This document shows, one piece after another, positions 50,421 through 58,157 of a stretch of DNA of 64,000 nt (the stretch's first letter is position 1; every line of letters starts with the position of its first letter). The notes under the pieces were generated by a model. It was given only the letters and a program-made list of their open reading frames with translations. It did not search any database and was not told where the DNA came from. The DNA lies in NCBI GenBank assembly GCA_026003895.1, contig BPIC01000002.1, forward strand, positions 558,001 to 622,000, written 5' to 3'. Source of the stretch: Dehalococcoidia bacterium. Its GTDB lineage: Bacteria; Chloroflexota; Dehalococcoidia; SpSt-223. A program made the position numbers and the translations under genes.

Positions 50421-50509
50421 CCTCGCTCCCTCGTGGCGTCCGCAACGTGCTAAGCTAGCGGCCACCGTCCTGTGACCAGCTCCAAGACTACGAAGAGGGG
50501 GCCTCCTCG

Positions 50510-51631
50510 TCAATCTTTCTTCACGAAGCGCGCTGGGTCGAACGGCTCAAGGTCAAACGCCGTCTCGCCCCGCTCGATGAGGTCGGCGATCGCTTGGCCA
50601 GCGGCTGGCGCGTGCATAAAGCCATGGCCGCTGAAACCGACCGCGAGGAGCATGCCCTCTCGCTCTGGCGCTGGACCGAGCAAGGCCCGTTCATCGGGCG
50701 TCATCTCCCGCAACCCCGCTCGTGCAGCGACAAAGGGAAGGTCGCCCAACGAAGGCAGCACACGGCGCAACCCCTCTCGGGCGGCTCTAGCGAATTGCTC
50801 GCGAACGCGCACGTCGTAGTCCGGCGCCGGGGTCATATCCCCTGCTGAGACGAGCAGCGCGTGTCCCTCCTCGGTTCGGAAGTACCACCCCGTCGCCTCG
50901 TCGATGGTCATCGGTGCCCCTTCGAGCCAAGGAACGGGCAGCGTCGTGAACACATGCCGCCGCATCGGCACAACCGGCAGGTCGAGGCCGGCGAGACGTC
51001 CCACCTCTGCGGCCCACGGCCCGGCCGCGATGACTGCCCAGCGCGTCGTGATCGTCCCCGCGGTGGTTTCCACCGCGTCGAGCCGATCGCCGGCGAACCG
51101 AAATCCTGTCACGGTCGTTTCGGCAACGGCTTCCACGCCCATCGATCGGGCGCGCTCAAGCAACGCCCGAGCGGCGAGAGTCGGCTTTGCTGTGCCGTCC
51201 CTTGGCGTGAAGCTGCCCCCGAGAATCCCGCTCGTGTCGATCCGTGGAACCAGCAAGGCGACCTCTTCCGGTTGGAGGATTCTCCAGTCGCTTCCCTGCG
51301 CCCGGCTACGCGCTGCCATCGCCGCAAACCGGTCCACCGCCGCGGCGTCGCGGAGCAAGAAAAGGAACCCGCACTCCTCGTAGCCACAACCTGCGCCGAC
51401 CCGCTCGGCGAAACCGCGGTAAAAGGCAAGACTTGCCTCAGAAAACGCGATCTCGGCGGGCTCCGCGAACTGCGAGCGCAGCCCGCCGGCGCCCTTGGCG
51501 GTCGTCCCGCTGCCGAATGCTCCCTTGTCAATGAGGACGACGTCGCGGATGCCGCGCTCGGCGAGGTGGAACGCGATACTGCTTCCGACCACCCCACCGC
51601 CGACGATGACGACCTCGGCGGAGCGTCTCAC
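50510..51631 (-). CDS. FAD-dependent amine oxidase (glycine/sarcosine oxidase-like)
   Basis: 373 aa from GTG 51631, overlapping the thrS stop by four bases; the longer frame upstream belongs to thrS on another frame. The ADP-binding loop is VVIVGGGVVGSSIAFHLAERG, typical of DAO family flavoproteins, and the C-terminal FAD contact is GFSGHGFMHAPAAGQAIADL. The family oxidises N-methyl or free amino acids to imines with release of peroxide. Substrate is not decidable. It is probably expressed with thrS under the same T-box. Confidence 0.9.
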   Translation of the reverse strand: MRRSAEVVIVGGGVVGSSIAFHLAERGIRDVVLIDKGAFGSGTTAKGAGGLRSQFAEPAEIAFSEASLAFYRGFAERVGAGCGYEECGFLFLLRDAAAVDRFAAMAARSRAQGSDWRILQPEEVALLVPRIDTSGILGGSFTPRDGTAKPTLAARALLERARSMGVEAVAETTVTGFRFAGDRLDAVETTAGTITTRWAVIAAGPWAAEVGRLAGLDLPVVPMRRHVFTTLPVPWLEGAPMTIDEATGWYFRTEEGHALLVSAGDMTPAPDYDVRVREQFARAAREGLRRVLPSLGDLPFVAARAGLREMTPDERALLGPAPEREGMLLAVGFSGHGFMHAPAAGQAIADLIERGETAFDLEPFDPARFVKKD

Positions 51632-53412
51632 GTCCGCTTGGACGCGATGGCGTCCTGTGCCTCGGCGATGAATTCCGCAAGCGGCATCGCGCCGAGGTTC
51701 TCTCCCGTGCGACGACGTACTGCCACCGCACCGTCGGCCGCCTCTTTGTCGCCGACAACGAGCATATACGGGATCTTTTGCAGTTGCGCCTGCCGAATCT
51801 TGTGTTGCATCCGTTCGGATGATGCATCGACGACGACGCGCAGTCCAACCGCACGAAGGCGCCGCTCGACCTCTGCCGCATAAGCGTGATGCCGGTCGGC
51901 GATTGGAATGACCGCGACTTGCACGGGTGCGAGCCAAACCGGAAACGCGCCGGCAAAGTGCTCGACGAGCACGGCAAAAAAGCGCTCGAACGAACCGTAA
52001 AGCGCCCGATGCACCATGAACGGCTCGTGTTCCTGGCCGTCGGGTCCGACATACGTGAGGCCGAAGCGTTGCGGCTCGTTAAAGTCGAACTGAATTGTCG
52101 ACAATTGCCATGAACGGCCGATCGCATCTTTGACGATAAAGTCGATCTTTGGACCGTAGAACGCCCCGCCGCCTTCGTCGACCCGGAACGGCAGCCCGCG
52201 TGACTCCAGCGCCGCTTTGAGCGCTGCCTCGGCGATTTCCCACTTCTCTGGGCTGCCGACTGCTTTCTCCGGCTTCGTCGAGACGAAGAATTCGAACTGA
52301 TCGAACCCAAAATCCTTCAGCACCCGATTGGCAAGGTCAACAAGCGTGCGGATTTCCTCGTCAATCTGCTCGGGCGTGCAAAAGATATGCGCGTCGTCTT
52401 GAGTAAACCCGCGGACGCGCAGCAGCCCATGAAGAACCCCGCTTCGCTCATAGCGGTAGACGGAGCCAAACTCGGCAAGCCGCATCGGCAATTCGCGATA
52501 GCTTCGTTTGGCGTTGCTGTACACCTCGATGTGGAAGGGACAGTTCATTGGTTTGACGAAGTATTCCTGCTCTTCCAACTCCATCGCGGGGTACATGTTC
52601 TCGCGGTAAAAGCCGAGGTGGCCGCTCGTTTGCCAGAGGTTCGATCGACCGAGGTGGGGCGTGTAGACCGGCTGGTACCCATACTCGTCCAGCAAGTCGC
52701 GCATATACGACTCCATGACCGAGCGAATACGGGCGCCTTTCGGGAGCCAGAGGATGAGGCCGGGGCCGACATTCTCGCTGATGGTAAAGAGTTCGAGTTC
52801 GCGGCCAAGTTTGCGATGGTCGCGCCGCGCCGCTTCCTCCAGCCGATGGAGATGGGCGGCGAGCTGCTCCTCCGTTTCCCAAGCCGTTCCGTAGATCCGC
52901 TGAAGCATCGGCCGCTTCTCGTCGCCGCGCCAATATGCCCCGGCGACGGACATCAGCTTGAAGGCGCCGATCTGGCCGGTGTGCTCGACATGCGGACCTT
53001 TGCACAAATCGGTGAAGGTATCTTGGGTGTAGAACGAGACCCGCCCGTTTTGCAGGCCTTCCTCGGGCAGGTCGGTGATGATCTCGGTCTTGAAGGGCTG
53101 GTTACGCTCGCGGTAGTAGGCAAGCGCCTCGTCGCGATTCATCCAGCTGCGCCGATACGGGTGTCGTTCCGCGATGATGCGCCGCATCCGCGATTCAATT
53201 TCCGCCAAGTCGTCGGGCGTGAGCGGGCGCGGCAACAAAAAGTCGTAATAGAAACCGTCGTCGATCGGCGGTCCGATAGCAAGCTGCGCGTCCGGAAACA
53301 GCTCAAGCACGGCTTGCGCCATCACATGTGCGGCGGAGTGGCGGATCCGATACAGCCGGTCCTCCGGCCCAAGCTCATCGAGCCGCTCCGGTGTGAGCGT
53401 ATCAGCGTTCAT
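51628..53412 (-). CDS. thrS: Threonyl-tRNA synthetase lacking the TGS domain
   Basis: 594 aa, about 45 shorter than the usual bacterial enzyme because the N-terminal TGS domain is missing. The editing domain is present (HSAAHVMAQAV near residue 25 and TDLCKGPHVEHTG). The class II catalytic core has the zinc ligands Cys in KPMNCPFHIE, His in QDDAHIFC and His in FMVHRALYGSFER, and the anticodon domain closes the protein (VAVIPIADRHHAYAAEVE). It charges and proofreads tRNA-Thr. A T-box leader upstream makes its transcription respond to uncharged tRNA-Thr. Confidence 0.97.
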   Translation of the reverse strand: MNADTLTPERLDELGPEDRLYRIRHSAAHVMAQAVLELFPDAQLAIGPPIDDGFYYDFLLPRPLTPDDLAEIESRMRRIIAERHPYRRSWMNRDEALAYYRERNQPFKTEIITDLPEEGLQNGRVSFYTQDTFTDLCKGPHVEHTGQIGAFKLMSVAGAYWRGDEKRPMLQRIYGTAWETEEQLAAHLHRLEEAARRDHRKLGRELELFTISENVGPGLILWLPKGARIRSVMESYMRDLLDEYGYQPVYTPHLGRSNLWQTSGHLGFYRENMYPAMELEEQEYFVKPMNCPFHIEVYSNAKRSYRELPMRLAEFGSVYRYERSGVLHGLLRVRGFTQDDAHIFCTPEQIDEEIRTLVDLANRVLKDFGFDQFEFFVSTKPEKAVGSPEKWEIAEAALKAALESRGLPFRVDEGGGAFYGPKIDFIVKDAIGRSWQLSTIQFDFNEPQRFGLTYVGPDGQEHEPFMVHRALYGSFERFFAVLVEHFAGAFPVWLAPVQVAVIPIADRHHAYAAEVERRLRAVGLRVVVDASSERMQHKIRQAQLQKIPYMLVVGDKEAADGAVAVRRRTGENLGAMPLAEFIAEAQDAIASKRT

Positions 53413-53547
53413 CGGTTTCCCCCTTCATCGCGTGGTACGTGGAAGGACTGTCTTGAACGGCCATTCGGTGACCAAAACCATCGGCAATCGGGGACGCCGC
53501 CGACCCTCCGCTGGCTCGCTGCGAGCCTCATTGCCGCTCCCTTGAGA

Positions 53548-53788
53548 ACGAAAAACGCCTTCCGTCCCTCGGGACGAAAGGCGTCAGCCTCACGCGGTTC
53601 CACCCGAATTCGCCAAAGTGGCGCACTCGTTCGCGCTGATAACGGAGCGACCCGGAGACGGCTACTGGCTGCTGCGTTCGCCGTTCGGCTCGGAGGTGGT
53701 CTTCACCGGAGGCCCACCGGGGGCTTGCACCATTCCCCCCTCGCTAAGGCGGCCGAGCCGGCTACTCGTCCTCGTCATCGCCGTTCTA
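53548..53788 (-). promoter_or_regulatory. T-box riboswitch controlling thrS
   Basis: On the minus strand the universal T-box sequence GGGTGGAACCGCG is at 53593-53605, followed by a strong terminator hairpin ending in T residues. Upstream are stem I-like elements, including GACGAGGACGAGTAG and a purine-flanked ACCACC at 53695-53700 that offers ACC as a threonine specifier codon. Uncharged tRNA-Thr would pair with the specifier and the T-box bulge and prevent termination. The first 5' bases are approximate. Confidence 0.9.
53551..53584 (-). terminator. Regulated terminator of the thrS T-box
   Basis: ACGCCTTTCGTCCC and GGGACGGAAGGCGT pair across a short GA loop, with one mismatch, and are followed by five T residues on the minus strand. 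It competes with the antiterminator built on the T-box sequence. Confidence 0.88.
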
Positions 53789-53792
53789 AGGG

Positions 53793-53866
53793 TGGGCGAT
53801 ACTGGATTCGAACCAGTGGCCTCGGCGATGTCAACGCCGCGCTCTAACCAACTGAGCTAACCGCCC
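53793..53866 (-). tRNA. tRNA-Val (anticodon GAC)
   Basis: Minus-strand cloverleaf: acceptor GGGCGGT with ATCGCCC, D arm AGCTCAGTTGGTTAGAGC, anticodon stem CGGCG with loop TTGACAT (anticodon GAC), T arm GGTTCGAATCC. It directly precedes the T-box leader in transcription order, only a few bases away. Confidence 0.96.
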
Positions 53867-53876
53867 GCGTCGCGAA

Positions 53877-53906
53877 AGTATACTGGACGTGCGCGGTCAC
53901 GATCAA
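53877..53906 (-). promoter_or_regulatory. Promoter of tRNA-Val
   Basis: Minus strand: TTGATC (53901-53906), an 18-base spacer and TATACT (53877-53882), about ten bases before the mature tRNA. The thrS T-box may be read from this promoter too, since the space between is only a few bases. Confidence 0.65.
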
Positions 53907-54357
53907 TTGAGCGGCGGTTCGCAACCGCCATGACCGTCGACCGCGCTGTCTTCGTACCTTGCGGTCGGCGGAATGCGAGTCACCGTTCGGCATCGGATAT
54001 CGTCTGTGTCGGGGTGAACGGAAGGACCGAGGCCGCCCCGTTCCAGTGCGATAGGCGCCCCCGTCGGTCGAGCGAGCCGAACGGGCACCTCGGCGGGGTC
54101 CAAGGACCGTTTTCAGGCGAGCAGCGACGCCCCTGACTGGCCCAAGCTGGCGGCCTCCGTCCGCCTTCGCCAGAGCGGGGGCCTCGTGGTCGCGGCACGT
54201 CGCGGACAAAACGGGCGTACGGCGCATCCGCCGCGGCGCACGACGGTCATTGGACCAGCCACGGGAAGCCCTCGTCGTCCCGAATCTCCGTGCGAACAGC
54301 CGTGCTATACTCGCCCCCGGGCCGAGGGCCCGGAATTTGAGGAAGGAGGCGCCGGAG
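53907..54357. other. Intergenic region between tRNA-Val and the peroxiredoxin
   Basis: About 450 bases. No credible gene is seen; open frames here lack family resemblance or a good start. Near the right end, TGC-TATACT at 54303-54311 is an extended -10 element placed about 46 bases before the peroxiredoxin start; no clear -35 box goes with it. Confidence 0.55.
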
Positions 54358-54861
54358 ATGGCCAATCCGACGCCGGAGCAAGTCGAGGTCCAGGAGGGAC
54401 AGGTTGCTCCGGACTTCACGGTTCGGGATCATCTTGGGAACGAATTCACGCTCAGTTCGTACCGCGGCAAGAACCCGGTCGTGCTGGCAACGTTTGCTCT
54501 CGCGTTCACAGGTGGGTGAACGAACGAGCTGACTGGATTCCGGGATCGTTACCCGGAGTTCCAGGAGGCTGGAGCCGTGGTCGCGGCTCTGAGCGCGGAC
54601 GCTGCCCCGTCCTTGAAAGTGTTTGCCCAAGAGCTCGATCTTCCTTTCCCCCTGCTCTCGGATTTCAAGGATCGCTACGTAACGTACACCTACGGCATCT
54701 ACAACGAGCGGTTCGGCACGCCTCGCCGCCGCACCTACGTCATCGATAAGCAAGGAGTCGTTTACCGGCTCATCATCGATGATAAGGACATGCAGGCACA
54801 CTCGATCCGGGCACTCGAAGCCGTCAAGGAGCTGCAAGCTCGGGATCGCGCCTCGCAGTAG
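54358..54861 (+). CDS. Selenocysteine-containing peroxiredoxin (TGA at codon 54 read as Sec)
   Basis: 167 aa from ATG 54358, after an AGGAAGGAGG box. The thioredoxin-fold peroxiredoxin starts GQVAPDFTVRDHLGNEFTLS. The peroxidatic motif reads ATFALAFTGG-TGA-TNEL, where AhpE-like relatives have TxxC: the stop at 54517-54519 sits exactly on the peroxidatic Cys (residue 54). The frame then continues intact to 54861 (GFRDRYPEFQEAGAVVAALS, LPFPLLSDFKDRY, RRRTYVIDKQGVVYRLI). No cysteine occurs anywhere, so Sec54 would be the only redox residue (1-Sec type). A SECIS-like hairpin follows at once. It would reduce peroxides with an external thiol. The sel genes are not in the window. Confidence 0.88.
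54517..54564 (+). promoter_or_regulatory. Sec codon (TGA) with bacterial SECIS-like hairpin
   Basis: Thirteen bases after TGA 54517-54519 begins a stem of twelve pairs with one bulge (54533-54544 with 54552-54564) and a seven-base loop ATCGTTA (54545-54551) whose G lies about 29 bases from the TGA. Bacterial SECIS elements sit at this distance inside the coding sequence and present a G in the loop to SelB. Confidence 0.82.
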
Positions 54862-54886
54862 CGGGCGGGAAAGGATTGTCGGTCTC

Positions 54887-54914
54887 GACCCCCGACCATC
54901 ATGGGTCGGGGGTC
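54887..54914 (+). terminator. Hairpin after the peroxiredoxin gene
   Basis: GACCCCCGACC and GGTCGGGGGTC form a perfect 11-bp stem with a six-base loop, 26 bases after the stop. There is no T run after it, so it is either a weak terminator or an RNA 3' end stabiliser. Confidence 0.6.
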
Positions 54915-54951
54915 GGTCGTGTCCGGAAGGTTTCACCGTAGGGGCGTCGCC

Positions 54952-54979
54952 TTGGTGGACGGGGGTAAGGCGCTATGGT
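54952..54979 (+). promoter_or_regulatory. Candidate promoter of the ccm cluster
   Basis: TTGGTG (54952-54957), a 16-base spacer and TATGGT (54974-54979), about 130 bases before ccmE. Both boxes deviate from consensus. Confidence 0.4.
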
Positions 54980-55106
54980 AGACTAGCCCCGCTAGGGTGA
55001 GGGCTGCCCCTGCGCGACGCCGCATGATTAGACCGTCGGTTTGCGGTATGCGCCGCCTATCCCGCGGGCAGGCTTCCCCGCGCCGCCCCGAGCCGTGGAG
55101 GATCCG

Positions 55107-55607
55107 ATGCTCGGCGAACAATCCATCACTCTCCCTCCCGCTCGGCCTTCGGCCTTCGTTCGCCATCAGAAGCTCATCGTCGGGGTCGTGCTTATTGCCC
55201 TCGCCATCGGCTACTTGATTACGACCAGCATTCAGAACACTGCTGTCTATTACCACACCATTCCTGAGATTCGAGCGCGCCAGTTGGGGCCCACCGAGAT
55301 GGTGCGCGTCAATGGTTGGGTACGCGAAGGCACGATCGAGAAGTTTGCTGACGGCTCGGGGGCGCGCTTCCTTATGTACGACGCGAATGATCCGTCTCAA
55401 ACCATGGTGGTGACCTACAAGGGACTTTTGCCGGACACGTTCGTCGATGGATCCGAGGTCGTTGTCGAGGGCAAGCTTGTCGCGGGCGGAGCTGCTGGGA
55501 CAACCGGGCGCGCACCGATTGTCTTGCCGAATGGGTCCACTTCCGATTTGCAGTTCGAGGCGAGCACGCTCTTAGCGAAATGTCCTTCGAAGTTTGAGGC
55601 GGCCTAG
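55107..55607 (+). CDS. ccmE: Cytochrome c maturation protein CcmE, CxxxF variant
   Basis: 166 aa from ATG 55107, six bases after GGAGG. A single membrane anchor (LIVGVVLIALAIGYLITTSI, about 24-43) is followed by the OB-fold haem chaperone domain (VRVNGWVREGTI; VVTYKGLLPDTF). In classical CcmE the covalent haem ligand is His in HxxxY. Here the site is CPSKF (Cys159, Phe163), close to the CxxxY type known from archaea and some bacteria but with Phe for Tyr. It receives haem from CcmABCD and passes it to CcmF. It is the first gene of the ccm cluster. Confidence 0.93.
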   Translation: MLGEQSITLPPARPSAFVRHQKLIVGVVLIALAIGYLITTSIQNTAVYYHTIPEIRARQLGPTEMVRVNGWVREGTIEKFADGSGARFLMYDANDPSQTMVVTYKGLLPDTFVDGSEVVVEGKLVAGGAAGTTGRAPIVLPNGSTSDLQFEASTLLAKCPSKFEAA

Positions 55608-55648
55608 CACATTGTCCATCCGTCGGGGCGCGAGGATAACAACTTCCC

Positions 55649-58153
55649 ATGATTGCTGACGCTGGCCGGGCGGCCCTGCTCGTCGCCTTGATTCTTGCCT
55701 CCTACGGTGTTGCCGCCGGCATCTTCGCCGGACGCACTCGCCGCGACGACGTCTTGCTGTCCGTCCGTCGAGCCGCGTGGGCGTGCTTTGCCCTAGTTCT
55801 GGTCGCTGCTGCGGCATTGATCGCTTCCCTCGTCGCGAAGGACTATTCGCTCCGATTCGTCGCGCTCTACACGAGCAACGATGCGCCGCTCAATTACGCC
55901 GTGACGTCGATGTGGGCGGGCAACGCCGGCTCGCTCTTGCTGTGGGTCGTGGTCCTCATGCTGTTTACCAGCATCGTCGCGTTGACCACACGGCATCAGT
56001 ATCGTGAGCTCGCACCATATGCCCTTGCCGTCCTCATGGGCGTCGGCGTCTTCTTTTTGACGATGATCAACTTTCTCGACAGCCCCTTCCAGCGGCTGCC
56101 GGTGCCACCGCCGGACGGACGCGGCCTCAACCCGCTCCTCGAGAACTACTGGATGCAGATCCATCCGCCGGCCCTCTACCTCGGGTATGTCTCGGCAGCC
56201 GTTCCTTTCGCCTTCGCGGTTGCCGCGCTCGTCACACGCCGGCTTGACGCCGAGTGGATAAAAGGTACGCACCGCTGGACGCTGCTCACGTGGGCGTTTC
56301 TGTCTCTTGGCAACCTACTCGGAGCGAAATGGGCCTACGAAACCTTGGGCTGGGGCGGCTATTGGGGTTGGGACCCGGTTGAAAATGCCGCCATCATGCC
56401 GTGGTTTACCGCCACCGCCTTTTTGCACTCGGTGATGATCCAAGAGCGGCGCGGGATGATGAAGGTCTGGAACGTGTCGCTGATCGTCGCCACCTTCTGT
56501 TTGACGATCTTCGGCACCTTCCTCGTCCGCAGCGGCGTCCTGACCTCGGTCCATTCCTTTGGGCTTTCCAACCTTGGGCCGTTTTTCTTCGGGTTTCTCG
56601 GCTTCGTTATTCTTGGCTCGATCGCCTTGATTGTGAGCCGTCTCAAGGATCTGCGGTCCGAGGCAACGCTCGACTCCGTCCTCTCCCGGGAGAGCAGCTT
56701 CCTCGTCAACAATCTGCTCCTCATCGGCGCGGCGTTCGCCATTTTCTGGGGCACGGTGTATCCGCTTGTGTCCGAGGCGACGCGCGGGCTTAAGGTGACC
56801 GTCGGGGCCCCCTATTACGACGAAGTCGTCGGCCCGATTTTGCTGGCGATTTTCCTCCTCATGGGGATCGGTCCATTGATCGCGTGGCGCCGGGCGACGG
56901 CAGCGAACCTCGTACGCAACTTCCGATTTCCGATCGGAGTTGGGTTGGCGGCGCTCCTCGCTTGTATCGCGCTTGGTCTCCGGCAAATACCGACGCTGCT
57001 CGCAGCGCCGGTGCTCGGCTTTGTCCTCGGAGGTGTGATCCTCGAGTTTGCTCGCGGTGCGCGAGCGAGGGTACGAGGCTTTGGTGAGCCATGGCCAACC
57101 GCGTTTGCGAGGCTCTTCGCTCGACATCCAAGCCGCTATGGGGGCTACCTCGTCCATGTCGGAATGATCCTGATCGCGGTCGGCGTCATCGGCTCGAAGG
57201 TCTACCAGGATGCCAGCGAGGCGACCCTTCAGCCGGGAGGATCGACCCAGATCGGCGGCTACACGCTTCGCTACGAGGGACTGAACCAGACGGCTACGGC
57301 AACGCGCGAGGTGAACCGTGCGACCGTCGCGGTGCTCAGCGACGGGAGACAGGTCGGCACGCTCTACCCGGAAAAAAACTTCTTCCCCATGCAACAGCAA
57401 CCGCAGACCATCGTTGGACTGCGCTCAACGCTCGCTGATGATTTGTATGTCGTTCTTGCTGCTTGGCAGCCGAGCGGAGAGATCACACTAAAGAGTTACC
57501 TTAATCCTCTGGTCGCGTGGATCTGGATTGGTGGTGCGGTGGCTCTCCTCGGATCGCTCGTTTGCTTCCTTCCCGGCCCGAGGCCGGCCCGGACGCGGCG
57601 GACGCAGGACGAAGCGACCCCCCGCTCTTGCGACTGCAGGAGAGGGCCGGTGACGAACACCCTCCTGTTGGCACTCGCGTTTGCCGCAGCCGCATTTATC
57701 TTTGTCGGCTGGCCGTTCTTTCAAGGGCGACCGCGGCCTCAGGCGCGCCGCGACGATGCCCTCGCCGAGCTGCGCAGGAAGCGCGACAGCATCTATGCGG
57801 CCTTGCGCGAGCTTGAGTTCGACGCTCGGACCGGCAAGATTTCTCCGAAGGACCATGCGGAGTTGTCAGAAAGCTACAAGCGTCAAGCGATAGCGCTGCT
57901 CAAGCAGCTCGATGAGCGGACGCGCGACGAACTCTTGGCGATCGATGACGAGATTGAGCGAGAGGTGGCGTCGCGCCGAACCACGACCCGACGTCGGACC
58001 GGACTGCGCTGTGTAGCGTGCGGTGCCGCGATGGACGCAAGCGACCGGTTTTGCAGGCAGTGTGGTGTCCCTCGAAGCCGCTCTTGCACGCGCTGCGGGG
58101 CGGCGGTTGAAACCGGTGACCGGTTTTGCCCGCGGTGCGGCGCAGGTTTGTAG
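55649..58153 (+). CDS. ccmF: CcmF haem lyase subunit, apparently fused to a CcmI-like zinc-ribbon protein
   Basis: 834 codons. Residues 1-650 are CcmF: a multi-helix membrane protein with the WWD signature GWGGYWGWDPVENAAIMPW (about 230-248) and conserved His residues flanking it; it attaches haem to apocytochrome c outside the membrane. After residue 667 a new protein begins with VTNTLLLALAF at GTG 57650, preceded by AGGAGAG. Removing one C from the CCCCCC run at 57618-57623 would end CcmF at a TGA overlapping that GTG, the usual coupling here. So the fusion is probably a one-base artefact, though a true fusion is possible. Confidence 0.88.
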   Translation: MIADAGRAALLVALILASYGVAAGIFAGRTRRDDVLLSVRRAAWACFALVLVAAAALIASLVAKDYSLRFVALYTSNDAPLNYAVTSMWAGNAGSLLLWVVVLMLFTSIVALTTRHQYRELAPYALAVLMGVGVFFLTMINFLDSPFQRLPVPPPDGRGLNPLLENYWMQIHPPALYLGYVSAAVPFAFAVAALVTRRLDAEWIKGTHRWTLLTWAFLSLGNLLGAKWAYETLGWGGYWGWDPVENAAIMPWFTATAFLHSVMIQERRGMMKVWNVSLIVATFCLTIFGTFLVRSGVLTSVHSFGLSNLGPFFFGFLGFVILGSIALIVSRLKDLRSEATLDSVLSRESSFLVNNLLLIGAAFAIFWGTVYPLVSEATRGLKVTVGAPYYDEVVGPILLAIFLLMGIGPLIAWRRATAANLVRNFRFPIGVGLAALLACIALGLRQIPTLLAAPVLGFVLGGVILEFARGARARVRGFGEPWPTAFARLFARHPSRYGGYLVHVGMILIAVGVIGSKVYQDASEATLQPGGSTQIGGYTLRYEGLNQTATATREVNRATVAVLSDGRQVGTLYPEKNFFPMQQQPQTIVGLRSTLADDLYVVLAAWQPSGEITLKSYLNPLVAWIWIGGAVALLGSLVCFLPGPRPARTRRTQDEATPRSCDCRRGPVTNTLLLALAFAAAAFIFVGWPFFQGRPRPQARRDDALAELRRKRDSIYAALRELEFDARTGKISPKDHAELSESYKRQAIALLKQLDERTRDELLAIDDEIEREVASRRTTTRRRTGLRCVACGAAMDASDRFCRQCGVPRSRSCTRCGAAVETGDRFCPRCGAGL
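57650..58153 (+). CDS. CcmI-like N-terminal protein with double zinc ribbon (probable separate gene)
   Basis: 167 aa if read alone from GTG 57650. One N-terminal membrane helix (TLLLALAFAAAAFIFVGWPF) is followed by a cytoplasmic-type helix LAELRRKRDSIYAALRELEF and DARTGKISPKDHAELSESYK, the CcmI/CycH-like pattern. The end has two zinc ribbons: CVAC with CRQC, and CTRC with CPRC. It probably helps CcmF with apocytochrome handling. It is currently in frame with ccmF; see that entry. Confidence 0.7.
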   Translation: MTNTLLLALAFAAAAFIFVGWPFFQGRPRPQARRDDALAELRRKRDSIYAALRELEFDARTGKISPKDHAELSESYKRQAIALLKQLDERTRDELLAIDDEIEREVASRRTTTRRRTGLRCVACGAAMDASDRFCRQCGVPRSRSCTRCGAAVETGDRFCPRCGAGL

Positions 58154-58157
58154 CGCC

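Noticed and set aside
51632-51937. N-terminal extension of the FAD oxidase
   Set aside because: It overlaps thrS on the same strand, and the dinucleotide-binding motif begins right after GTG 51631.
54358-54519. Peroxiredoxin as a pseudogene with a nonsense mutation
   Set aside because: The frame is intact on both sides, the TGA is exactly at the peroxidatic residue, no other Cys exists and a SECIS-like hairpin follows.
54186-54749. 187-codon open frame overlapping the peroxiredoxin
   Set aside because: It is Gly/Arg/Ser-rich with no family signature and is out of frame with the conserved peroxiredoxin.
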